A stretch of 64,000 nt of DNA from Pohlia nutans (Eukaryota > Streptophyta > Bryopsida > Bryales > Mniaceae): positions 16,048,336-16,112,335 of the forward strand of contig CM040091.1 in assembly GCA_022496805.1 (NCBI GenBank), in the 5' to 3' direction. The translations under genes and the position numbers were made by a program. The first letter of the stretch is position 1. Every line of letters starts with the position of its first letter. The notes under the pieces were generated by a model. The model was not told the DNA's origin. It was given only the letters and a program-made list of their open reading frames with translations, and made no database searches. This document shows positions 54,598 through 64,000 of this stretch, in pieces.

Positions 54598-54877
54598 TGT
54601 TGGACCAAAGTCCAGTCAGCCACAGATGGTACACACCTGGCGTTAGGTAGGTAAAAGTAATGAGCTCTCTTTAGGTAGATTAAGTACACTCAACGTAGTT
54701 AGTGGTTAGTGAAGTTAGTTAGTAACAGTATGTTACATGTAGGTTAGTAACAGTAAGTAACAGACGTAACAGTAATCTCATGAACTGTCTGTTACGACCA
54801 TATGTTACTCTATATATTTCAAGTTAATTGAAACAGGGCACAACCTGTGTGAACTTTATTAGAAGCAAATTACAACA
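54598..54877 (+). repeat. 5' LTR of the copia element
   Basis: Begins TGTTGGACC and ends TTACAACA (TGTTG...CAACA inverted ends), 280 bp. It is directly followed by the primer-binding site. It contains a gttagt/taacagt-rich stretch and a TATA-like ctatatattt near 54812. The 3' LTR is not in the window. Confidence 0.88.
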
Positions 54878-54889
54878 TGGTATCAGAGC
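54878..54889 (+). promoter_or_regulatory. Primer-binding site (initiator tRNA-Met type)
   Basis: TGGTATCAGAGC lies directly after the LTR. This is the standard complement of the initiator tRNA-Met 3' end used by plant copia elements. Confidence 0.93.
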
Positions 54890-55137
54890 ATGTGGGTAAA
54901 TTAATATCGTATGTGTGGTGAGCTCTGCTCCTACAAGGAAGACGTGTGAGCCTCTACTCCAAGTCCAGTCAAGGTCAAAACCGTTACTACTCTTGAAGCA
55001 CTGCTCAGAGTAAAGATAATTTTCTATATATAGTTTCGGTCTCAGCATCAATTCTCTATCCTTTGCTTTCTACCTTCGATTAGTCTACTGTGATTTCTCT
55101 GTCGTCTTGAATTAGTGTGCCAGTGTAGCAAGTCACT

Positions 55138-58024
55138 ATGTTCGTCATGGCTTCAGGTGACTGTCCCGAGTCGAGCAAGCTTACAGGGTTTCCAAATTAC
55201 CAGACTTGGAAATTTAGAATGAAGATGGTTCTCCTCAGAAACAATGTCTGGCAATACGTAGACCCCAATAGTAACAACGTGCCAGTTCCCGGTGAACCAG
55301 CCGACATAGCTCAGGGAAGAGTGAAAGCTCTCACTGACATCGTTCTTTCTGTCAAGGAGGACATTTACTTTATCATACAGTTATGTGTCGATCCTCGTGA
55401 TGCTTGGAATATGTTAGCTGCTCGTTATCAGACTGGGAACAATGCTTCCCGTCTCATGCTGAAAGACAAACTGAACTCCATCCGACTTCATGAAGGAGGC
55501 TCAGTGTCAGAATATCTCACTCAGCTACAGTCTATTCAGGCCGAACTAGTTGGGATCGGCCAGCAGGTCCCAGAAGCTGAAGTGGTTGAGCGCATGCTTA
55601 ACTCCCTTCCACCGAGCTTTGATTCTGTCTATCAAAGTTTCTGTACCAACGTTGTATTACCGACGTTTGAGCAAGTGTCTGCACGCCTACTTCAGGATGA
55701 GAGTCGTAACAAAATGCGTGCAGGACTTGCAAGCAGCAGCAAGGACGAAGCCCTGGCTCTTCGCTTCTCACACCAAAATCTGCGTCCCGGCGGCTTCACC
55801 GCTCGCCCACAACTTCCACAAGTGGGTTTCCGCAACAACCGTGCCATCTGCTGCAACTGGTGTGGTCGACCAGGGCACATTCTACGTAACTGCCGTGACT
55901 TAGCTGCCGAGATTGCGAAGCGCGCCCAAGCTCGTCAGTCCTCACCTTCAGGACGCGGCAACACCTCAAGACCGTTTCAGTCCAACGTGGTCATCGAGGA
56001 GGTAGATAATACAGTTGACACTAGGGTAGATGTCTTCGAGGTAGCATTAGCAGGCCTAGACATTGGGAAAGAAGAATGGTTGGTAGACTCTGGTGCCTCA
56101 CGCCATGTCAGTGGGGACCGGAGTGTCTTTTCCACATTGAATCTCAACCCAGGCACAGCTAGTGTCCAGACTGCTGGGAATGAGAACCTTGCTGTTCAAG
56201 GAACAGGTTCTGTAAATTTGGGTCCTAGCGGTGAAATAAACATAAGTGACGTTTATTATGTGCCTGGTCTTACTAGAAATCTTCTTTCTGTGGGAAAGCT
56301 AGCGGATGCAGGATACGTTTTAGTATTTGACAAAGAACAGTGTCTGGTTTACGATGGACCCAACAACATCGTGGGAAAAGGCATACGAGAACCAAACACT
56401 GAACTTTACAGATATATCATCGACAAGCCGGCATTTCCCATTTGTGCCGTCCAGTCTCCCGTCATACCACTTCTCTGGCATCGACGTCTGGGACACCTTA
56501 ACCAGCAAGGAGTTCGCCTAATTTGTCCTCATCGTCTTGCAAGCGGCGTTCCACTCATGCCAGGATCGGATCGCATTTGTGAGAGCTGTCTCGTTGGGAA
56601 GCACAGCAGGGAACGTGCACGCCGGACAACCGAACGTCGAGCCACTCGTCCTTTGGCTCTCATTCATGCCGATCTGTGTGGAGATATCAAACCTCCCTCA
56701 CTAGGCGGATCCAGCTACTTCGCCACCTTCACCGATGACTTCTCACGCTTCTGCTTCCTCCAGTTTCTGCGACACAAGTCTGATACGCTGCAGGCCTTCA
56801 AGACCTTCAAAGCGTGGGTGGAGAACCTTCTTCAACGACAAATTGGTGGCCTTCGCAGTGATCGCGGTGGAGAGTTTCTCAGTGGAGAATTTTGCGCCTT
56901 TCTCGATTCTGATGGCATTGGTCGCGAACTGACACAGTCATACACTCCCCGGCAGAATGGAGTTGCTGAGCGCAAGAATCGCACCCTTCTGGAGAAAGGT
57001 CGATCCATGGTGGCAGATGCACGCACGCCAAGATTCCTGTGGAGCGAAGTCGTGGCGACCGCCAATTATTTGACCAACCGGTCTCCTACCCGCTCAAATG
57101 GTGGCGGTATTTCCCCATACCAACTCCTCTTTGGCAAAGCACCTGCTCTTTCTCACTTGCGCATATTCGGTTGTGTTGCATATGTCCGTGTTCCAGATGA
57201 GTCTCGAACGAAGCTCGATTCCAAGACTATTCCGTGCGTCATGACGGGGTATTCTGAGGAGAGCAAAGCTTACCGGTGCTACAATCCGGTTACGAGAAGA
57301 ATCCTTATCAGTGGCGACGTCAAGTTCGATGAACACCGCTTCTGGTACGTAGACAGCCCAGGACCACGGTTTCCTAGTGTCTCTCTGGAGCCTCGTCCTT
57401 CAGGCAGTGCCACCATCGAAGTCTTGGATCCAGATTCCGCGATGACTCAAGACTCCGACAGTCCAAGCAGCCCGCCCTCACTACCAGGGCCTTCATCTCC
57501 CAGTAGCACCCTCCGGCCTCCTGCCCCTGACGTCGCTGCCGATCAGTCTGAGTCTCCCCCGCCAACTTTCCCCAGCTTCGATGATTCTGATCCAGCTCCG
57601 GACACTCCCGAGGTCCGTGTCTATACACGACGTCCTTGGGCTGCTCTTCCAATTACCTCGCCGGACTCGCCCTCTGTCCCCGACGTCTCGCTTCGCCACT
57701 CCTCCCGCGAGCGCGCGCCATCGACGTGGGTACGAGATTACGTCTCCCTGGTGACGTGCACCGCTGATCTCGTTGAGGCTGTTCAGCATGTGGAGGAGCC
57801 TCACTCGTATCGCCAAGCTGCCGGTCACCCTGACTGGCTTCGTGCTATGGAGACTGAACTCGCCTCCATCGAGTGCAACAAAACCTGGACTCTTGTAGAT
57901 CTCCCGCCCGGCTCCAGGCCCATTCATGCGAAGTGGGTCTACAAGCTTAAATCCGGCGCGGATGGTACTCCTACATACAAGGCGCGTCTCGTAGCTCGAG
58001 GAGATGAACAAGTGGAAGGTATTG
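55138..58024 (+). CDS. Ty1-copia Gag-Pol polyprotein, cut inside reverse transcriptase
   Basis: One open frame of about 962 codons up to the break. In order: Gag with LTGFPNYQTWKFRMK; zinc knuckle CNWCGRPGHILRNC near residue 237; aspartic protease WLVDSGASRHVSGD near 312; the pre-integrase zinc finger (HRRLGHL ... CESCLVGKHSR); integrase with D (HADLCGD), D (LRSDRGGEF) and E (NGVAERKNR), near 510-610; a Ser/Pro-rich linker; and the first RT motifs (NKTWTLVDLPPG, KWVYKLKSGADG, KARLVARGDEQVEGI). Then the frame runs into the CACTA element at 58025, so the catalytic RT aspartates and RNase H are missing from this window. The frame is otherwise intact, suggesting a young element killed by that insertion. 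The apparent extra 45 codons after 58024 are transposon sequence. Confidence 0.95.
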
Positions 58025-58321
58025 CACTACTAGGTGACTACACTGGGCACTACGGCTGTAACGTAGCTAATTGCATTGTTGGTACACTGTTGGTCCATTT
58101 TTCAAACGTAGCGGTCGCTATTGGAGACGTAGTTCGAAATTCTTCTACGCCAGGGGCGTAACCATATCTACGCCGGAATATCACCGGGGAGCGGCTCCGT
58201 TCCAATGGTACCTGCGTTCCCTTCAACTTCTAGTTTGCGGATGTTCACCACGTGGTGCACCCACATTCAATTATGCGACAGTTAAATCGAGATATCTACC
58301 GTGTCACTCGATTTAAGAATT

Positions 58322-58927
58322 TCATTTACCCGTCTGAAACTTTATTACTTTTACAAACCTTCCTATTTTGACTCTATCTTATCCGAGTGAACTTGAAAGG
58401 CATCCCTGTAATTAGTAATTTACTTGCCCATGCCAAAATAATAGGGCGAAATCCTCGTTAATTAAGCGGTGACCATCAAGTTGAGAGTTGACGAACTTCT
58501 GCCACACGTCAATATACAGCACCGAGGTTGTAAGAACAGATATTGACCATTTACTTAAATGCGCTGTTGATGCTCCACGTGGTAGTAATTATATTTATTA
58601 ATCACACTACCAAGGCGTATGGTTTACTACATTACCAGTGGCATGCCCGCCCCATTGGTATCGTCTGGATATACAAAAAATCTCATATGCTATCATGCTA
58701 GTGCATTCCTATCTTGCACCAATAAGTGGTTTTGGCGCTCTAAATGTTTCTGTGTACAAAGCTTTAGACAGGTTTCACCGAATCCAAAAAACAGTGTGTA
58801 TATGACGTCGTTAATCAAAACTGGTACTCCTCTACCGTACATATAGTGTTCAAAGAAACATGACTCTCATACGTCTAATTCTCTATACACAAACATTACA
58901 AAGACGTGCATCTTCAATCATTCTCCA
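58322..58927. other. Non-coding part of the CACTA element
   Basis: Between the subterminal region and the last exon. No second gene seen. Confidence 0.45.
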
Positions 58928-61900
58928 TCAGCTGTTTGATTCAGATGGTGTATTTGATTCGCTTCCTTCACTGCCATGAAGTCTGCCCTCGCCTTCAGTG
59001 TCGTTGCTCTCTTCCATGAGAGTCTTACCACCTCCCCCATAATGTTCTTCATCTTCCCCAGCGTCCTCCTCCTCATTTTTTGCATCCTCATCTTGTGGCC
59101 CAGATTTCTCAGAGTCCGCCGAACATGATTCGCCGCTTCCTGATGAACTGGACCTAATATCAGTGTCACGGTACTCATCGTTGCCATCTTCGTCAGAACC
59201 GCTTGAAGTATGCGCGCTGTCTTCCTCGAGATCGCTGCTCATGCGTTTGTTCAGTCTTTCTGCTTTGTCTCCCGTTCGCTTCATCCCTTTGGGTTTGTTC
59301 AATTTCTTTCTCTTCTCATTTTCTATGACCGGTCCAGCCACTGCCTCTATGCTTTTCCCCTTCTTGTATCTCCCATGCGTCCGCTCAAACAACGCAGGAA
59401 CTCCCATCCTCTTAGCGAATTCGACCTCTTCATTGGTTACTGGACGCTCGAATTCTTTCTCCTGCACATTGAACAGTACTGTGGTTATGATAAACCTCAC
59501 TCATATAGTCACAAGGAATTTGAGATAATAAAGAAACAAGGAAAGACGTTGTCCTCCACAAATACAATGTCCTGTGCAAAATATAATACCGGATTAGATG
59601 TATTGTAAACTGCCATTCGATCATGGAACAGATGAATACGTTTTATGAATTTTTAACTAATACATGAGTCCACCTTTCACAAATAAAAATGACCGCCATA
59701 AAATTCCAATCTCTGCCCCTAATACAAGCAATACGGCAGTTTGGCATACTCAATATAAACCATATATCAGTAAAGCGTATACAGCATAAACAACCAGTAT
59801 AATATCAAAGTATTGATTACACAGCATACAACCTCATGAAACTATTAGAATAAAACAGTTGCTTGATTTTTCCTTTATACAGAATACATTGCTTATTGAC
59901 TTTCATATTCCAGTAACATAGTTATCGACAGAAAATTTGCACATTCAAGGAAAAACTACGAGCACAATGTCTTATCAAATTGACAACAGTTTGTAGTTTA
60001 CACAACCATTACCATAAAGTATTTTACATTGTACATAAGAAACTACCTATGCATGATATCACATCACATTCACAATTATCAACGACATTTTGTGTAGAGA
60101 AAACTTACAAATTTGCTCATGAGCCCAGCAACTCCGCCCGCACCTAATCGATGCGTGAATGAAATTCTCCTGGTCCGTGCATCGGCAGCGACTTTGCATT
60201 TATTAGATTTTTCCACGTAGCTAGAGTTAGAAATAGAATCCCAAATTGCACTCCATGATTCCTTTGTCAAACCATGGGCTATTGGGGTAAAATCCTTGCA
60301 TCCGTTCTCTTTCATGTGATTTCTAACCCTAACCCTCCGCTGCCTAATATTGTTGGCTACCTCAGAAAGTACAAATTTCTCTTCATAATCACCAGGGTAA
60401 AGACTTTTGACCCGCAACTTAAACAATCTAATCATCTCTGGGTCCTGCTGCGGCCATGGCAAGTGCCATTTAAAAAGCCATGGTGCCCTGTCATGTATAT
60501 AACTTTGCATGTGGGTCCAAAATTTTCCTACAGGTTCTCCTAATGCATTTGTTTCGCATTCCGGAACATCTCTCACACTATCCCAAATCCCAATATTATG
60601 GGGATCTGATAGAGCCACGTTGATTTAACCACCACTGGTGTTGAAAGAATCAATGTAATTGGAATTTCGAGGTTTGATTCTCTTACCAGTGGTTACATTT
60701 TTCAGTTTTGCTAGAACTGTACACTTTGTAGCTCTCTTTGCGGATTGCTGCCCTTTAGTCCTGATCCTTGGAGATGGTGCTTGCGCGTGCTCTTTACCCT
60801 TGCTGCTAGCCAAGAGTTTGTTCTTCTGTGCTTCGAGCTCCATGATCTTTTTTTGAATCACCTCCAGTTCGGGCGATTTCCCTCCATCAACGACGACAGG
60901 TGCAGTTAAGTTCATATTTGACGCCCCTCCAGCCTCAATATGTCTTCTGGACTTTAACTTCTTCTTTGTCTTCTCTTTGCCCCCTGCCAGAAGCTCCTGC
61001 ATTTATCATGGACCAAATGATGTTAGTTCCCCAAACGCACTGCAAAACATGCCAACCGTGACAGTTAAGCAATTACAAATCGATGTGTTGAATTGCTCAT
61101 ACACCACACTTCATGTTATAGAAATTACAGAAACTCCTTCACTTATCAACGTACTCACATTCTCAGGTTTTCAACACGCTGCAGCGCTTGGTAACGACAT
61201 GACCTGAACTACTACCTACCTATTTCATTACAATAATAATAAAATCCATTACCATAAACATAAGTTAACATATTTCCACAACGAAACGACTGATTCTTAA
61301 TTTTTTAAAGTTCGTGTACTTCAGTGCTGTAATTCATAACCAGAACAATTTCACCAATTACATAGACGATAATTTATAAAATATAGAAACCACATTAGCC
61401 AGAAAAATAAAAAGCCCTAATCTCCTACAAGTGTCAAGTCCAATAAAAAATTGTCCCCCGATATCCCTAGCTACTTTGTGTGCTTGAATTTCATTTTCAT
61501 TCACCAATTACATACCTAAATAATAGCAAATCTCACTTACCGCCTTAGAAATTCCTTGCAATAAATCAACCTTTATGTTCTGTTCGTGAACTTTTCAAAA
61601 TAACATTTGGACAGTCATAGTCCTTATTATTTTAATTTATATTCTCCCAACAACAAAAAACAGAAATGTCATAAAACTCCGTCTACAATCAAGGACTACC
61701 ATGGTGTGTCCCCATCACTTGACTCCATCTCTTAGTACATAGTAAATCAACAATATCAAAGCTGTTTTGGTATACTATACACTAAAATCCTTAAATTTAA
61801 AAACATCAGAACATGGTCTCATAAAGGAAAAAACTGGACAAATAAAGATTCGATGTAATCCCCTACTGCAACACTTTAGTAGTCTAACAATTTGAGTTTG

Positions 61901-63538
61901 ACATACATTATACTGTGAACTGCACATTCACCCAAATATAAAATTTAATCAATAACTTAACAAAATCTATGACAAGGATGAACTGAAACAATAATGCTTC
62001 CGTCCTTTCATTCCAGTACTTATTAATGACAACAACAAACAATTGATTCAATATGTACTTTAGAATACTTCACATAACAAAGTAACTACTCCACAATTTT
62101 CACTTACCTTTTTCTTCCCCTCCATAAAATTTGCTGGATCACTTGCTGGAAGTCGCTTCAGCGTGTCATTACGCTTCGTCGTCATGTCCTCATTTGACTT
62201 ACTTGGCGTGCACACGGTTGGAGTTTGTAGGCTAGTTCCACCCAAGGGTCCTCGCGGAGTTTGGAAGCCCAGTCCGGGACTCGAACTTCCAAATATGCTT
62301 CGAGAAATATGTTCAGGAGCTTTCTGATTATTATATGTAGTTGGACTCTTCGGTGGGAGTGGCGGATCAAGCTTTTTTGTGGTACATTGCTCCTGACTTT
62401 TACTTGCTCCCTCCCCAAGCGGACGTGTCAAACTTTCAGGCCCCGCCACTCCTTTTGAGACGTGCATCCCCAGGTGTACTTCACCAGCTTCTACAAAATC
62501 CGGCATGCAAAATCCTTGAACTATTATCACTTCCTCCGACTGCACTAGAGCTTCAGTGCGTTTAAAAAGATTACCCGGCACTGGAGCTTCACTTGGAGTA
62601 CCCCCAGAGACGTGCATATCTGCTGGAGAGCCTGTGTCCACTACAGTTTGGACCACTTTGTTCCTTGCAGTGGGCGGGTCATCGTTATCTCGTACACGTG
62701 GTATCGATGGTGTCAAGGCGTTCAATGTGCCTTGCAATGATCGAACACTTCCTTCGCTCCTACTAGAACGATGACGCTCTTGATTTTCATTTGTCCTCCT
62801 TGACTGCATGGCGCTTGCAATGCTCCGCTCAGGCTCTGGTTGTTTCTCTGCAGCCGTCGTTGCCTCCCTGACGCCCCGCACTTCCTCGTCTTCTGAATCA
62901 CCGCTGCTCGACGACGCTGCCACCATTGTCGTAGTTGCACTCCTCCCTCGAGATTTCTTCTTATCCTGACTTCTGGGTGATAAGATAGTCACATTCATGT
63001 ATGTATCGTTCTGAGAGATAGACATTCTAACAGAAGAAAGGTTGTTGTTGCCGTCTCCATTCTGCCGTGTAGTGCACTTCTAAAAGCTCCGTTTCAGCTT
63101 CTGACTACTTGGACTTGCATGCGTAAATTCTTCCTTTGTCTCTGTAGCGGACTTTCTGCCCTTCCCTCTCGGTTTGCTTGGACCATGTCGTTTTGACTGC
63201 TGTACCTTGGGTTTCTTCCGTGCAGTACTGAGCAACGGTGGTATTGCCGACGTAGTCTCCGTTCTCTGCATCCTCGTGCCGGAGGTACCTCTTGTTGTCC
63301 CAGTCGCACCCCTCTCTTGCGCACATCCTGGCTTCGGCATCTCAGCACTTTCCGATTCTACTGCCTGGGCGGCCGTTTGCGCAACTGTCTGCCTCGGATA
63401 TAGAGAATCGACCGGCTTCACTCGCAACACATTGTTTGGATCGTCCTCCACGGGCGGTCCAGGTTCCCTTCGTTTCCTCCCATCGTCCCCCTCCGACCCA
63501 CTCAACTTCCGCTTCCCTTTTATTTTTGCGTCCTTCAT
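58928..63538 (-). pseudogene. CACTA transposase-like protein (plant Ptta/En/Spm, Transposase_24 type)
   Basis: Three exons on -: 62108-63538, 60109-60996 and 58928-59461. Donors are AAAAAG|GTAAGT and AAATTT|GTAAGT; acceptors are AAATGCAG|GAG and ATGTGCAG|GAG. All are phase 0, about 950 codons. Two in-frame stops break it: TAG 63080-63082 and TAA 60625-60627, each with coding-like text continuing beyond. Exon 1 is basic then Ser/Pro/Thr-rich and looks disordered. Exon 2 has a coiled coil (VIQKKIMELEAQKNK), then the conserved part PWLFKWHLPW, TKESWSAIWDSISN, KSNKCK and FTHRLGAGG. Exon 3 gives PALFERTHGRYKKG and a very acidic tail. This order matches the Ptta/En/Spm-type protein that binds element ends. 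No DDE transposase (TNPD-like) gene is visible; it may lie beyond the window. Confidence 0.78.
61003..62107. other. AT-rich intron of the CACTA gene
   Basis: About 1.1 kb separating two exons. No other feature. The preceding intron (59462-60108) is likewise AT-rich and featureless. Confidence 0.55.
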
Positions 63539-63699
63539 TCTACCGCAAGTATAATTGACAATAGGGCAGTTCAGAACTCCGAAAACTTACAGCGCGCAGC
63601 GGGAAATTCTATAACCTCGACTCCCTCAGAAGTTTCGTTGTATACGCAATTTCTACAAGCTCAAACTACCTTCTTCCCTAACCGCAACTTAATTTCCAC

Positions 63700-63880
63700 A
63701 GAGACCGACGGACGGACCCTCCTTCACAACTGCAGCTCTGGAGTCCTCCGCGCGCTGCCACCGACGGAATGAACCTCCTTCACAACTTCAGCACTGGACT
63801 TCTCCGCGCGCTGCCATCGACGGACTGACTCCCTTCACAACTGCAGCACTGGACTTCTCCGCGCGCTGCCATCGACGTCA
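63700..63880. repeat. Three-copy tandem repeat, 55-58-bp period
   Basis: Units start near 63718, 63776 and 63831, each with cttcacaact-cagc-ctgga followed by tctccgcgcgctgcca-cgacg. It lies upstream of the CACTA gene start (on -) and is GC-rich and CpG-rich relative to its surroundings. Perhaps promoter or a transposase-binding region. Confidence 0.9.
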
Positions 63881-64000
63881 AGGATACTAAAATCAGACGG
63901 CAGAAACTACTGGGCGGAAGAGAAAAAGGATTCACATTGCTGTGAACGACTATCTACTTGCGCATACACAGGTACAACGGACTGCCCTCTGCAGAGAAAC

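Larger units (their letters stand above)
58025..64000 (-). mobile_element. Large CACTA (En/Spm-like) element inserted in copia RT, partial
   Basis: Begins CACTACTAGGTGACTACACT with the TTG triplet (58022-58024) as likely target duplication. Subterminal DNA up to about 58260 repeats actacg/acgtag-like motifs (cactacggctgtaacgtagc, aacgtagcggtcgc, gacgtagttcg), typical of transposase-binding regions. It carries a minus-strand Ptta/En/Spm-type gene. The other end lies beyond 64000, so the length is at least 6.0 kb. The interrupted copia frame should resume on the far side. Confidence 0.85.

Noticed and set aside
55138..58161. The copia frame as a complete 1007-codon protein
   Set aside because: Codons after 58024 belong to the CACTA element (they begin with its CACTACTAGG terminus), and RT/RNase H are missing.

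Overview
This is a window of a large, repeat-rich plant nuclear genome. Three things show this: spliced genes with GT-AG introns, a malectin-type receptor kinase of the CrRLK1L family found only in the plant lineage, and three nuclear-type tRNA genes (tRNA-Tyr with the usual short intron). The receptor kinase is interrupted by an intron, and the repeat-associated protein families are not ones I associate with flowering plants. A non-seed land plant (bryophyte, perhaps a liverwort, or a lycophyte) is my best guess. That is an inference, not an identification.

Layout: (1) 1.4-4.5 kb, an intact two-exon CrRLK1L receptor kinase on +. (2) 4.5-11.2 kb, AT-rich DNA with MITE-like foldbacks and (TA)n runs. 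(3) 11.25-13.27 and 18.30-20.32 kb, two near-identical 2.0-kb non-autonomous CACTA elements in opposite orientation. (4) 13.3-22.0 kb on -, a group of three spliced genes: an unknown charged protein, an FCP1/SCP-like (HAD) protein, and a long 'NGQHS-motif' gene broken by one CACTA copy and three in-frame stops. (5) 22-27.5 kb, a long divergent spacer. A 20-bp palindrome with core AGGTCGA-N-TCGACCT recurs here, in the introns of the gene before it, and in a 12-unit tandem array in front of (6), a DUF7869-like transposase-style gene (27.8-30.6 kb, +) with one frameshift. Regions 4-6 may be one previously undescribed large DNA element. (7) 31.8-34.8 kb on -, a GC-rich, bacterial-looking gene split by AT-rich introns. 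(8) 36.2-36.4 kb, tRNA genes Ala, Thr and Tyr on -. (9) 38.6-47.4 kb, inverted repeats, MITEs, a dead Tc1/mariner element abutting a Stowaway-like MITE, and a 490-bp hairpin. (10) 47.6-48.1 kb, a broken fragment of the splicing factor gene SF3B1. (11) 50.2-54.6 kb, an LRR (resistance-protein-like) gene frameshifted by a 10-bp duplication, next to a decayed duplicate riddled with MITEs. (12) 54.6-58.0 kb, the 5' part of a Ty1-copia retrotransposon, cut in its reverse transcriptase by (13) a large CACTA element with a Ptta/En/Spm-type transposase gene that runs off the right edge.

Only the receptor kinase, the bacterial-like spliced gene, the tRNAs and possibly the small charged and FCP1-like genes look intact. 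Almost every other coding sequence carries stops, frameshifts or insertions. CACTA-type ends with 3-bp target duplications recur at several sizes and appear to be the most active DNA transposon group here.
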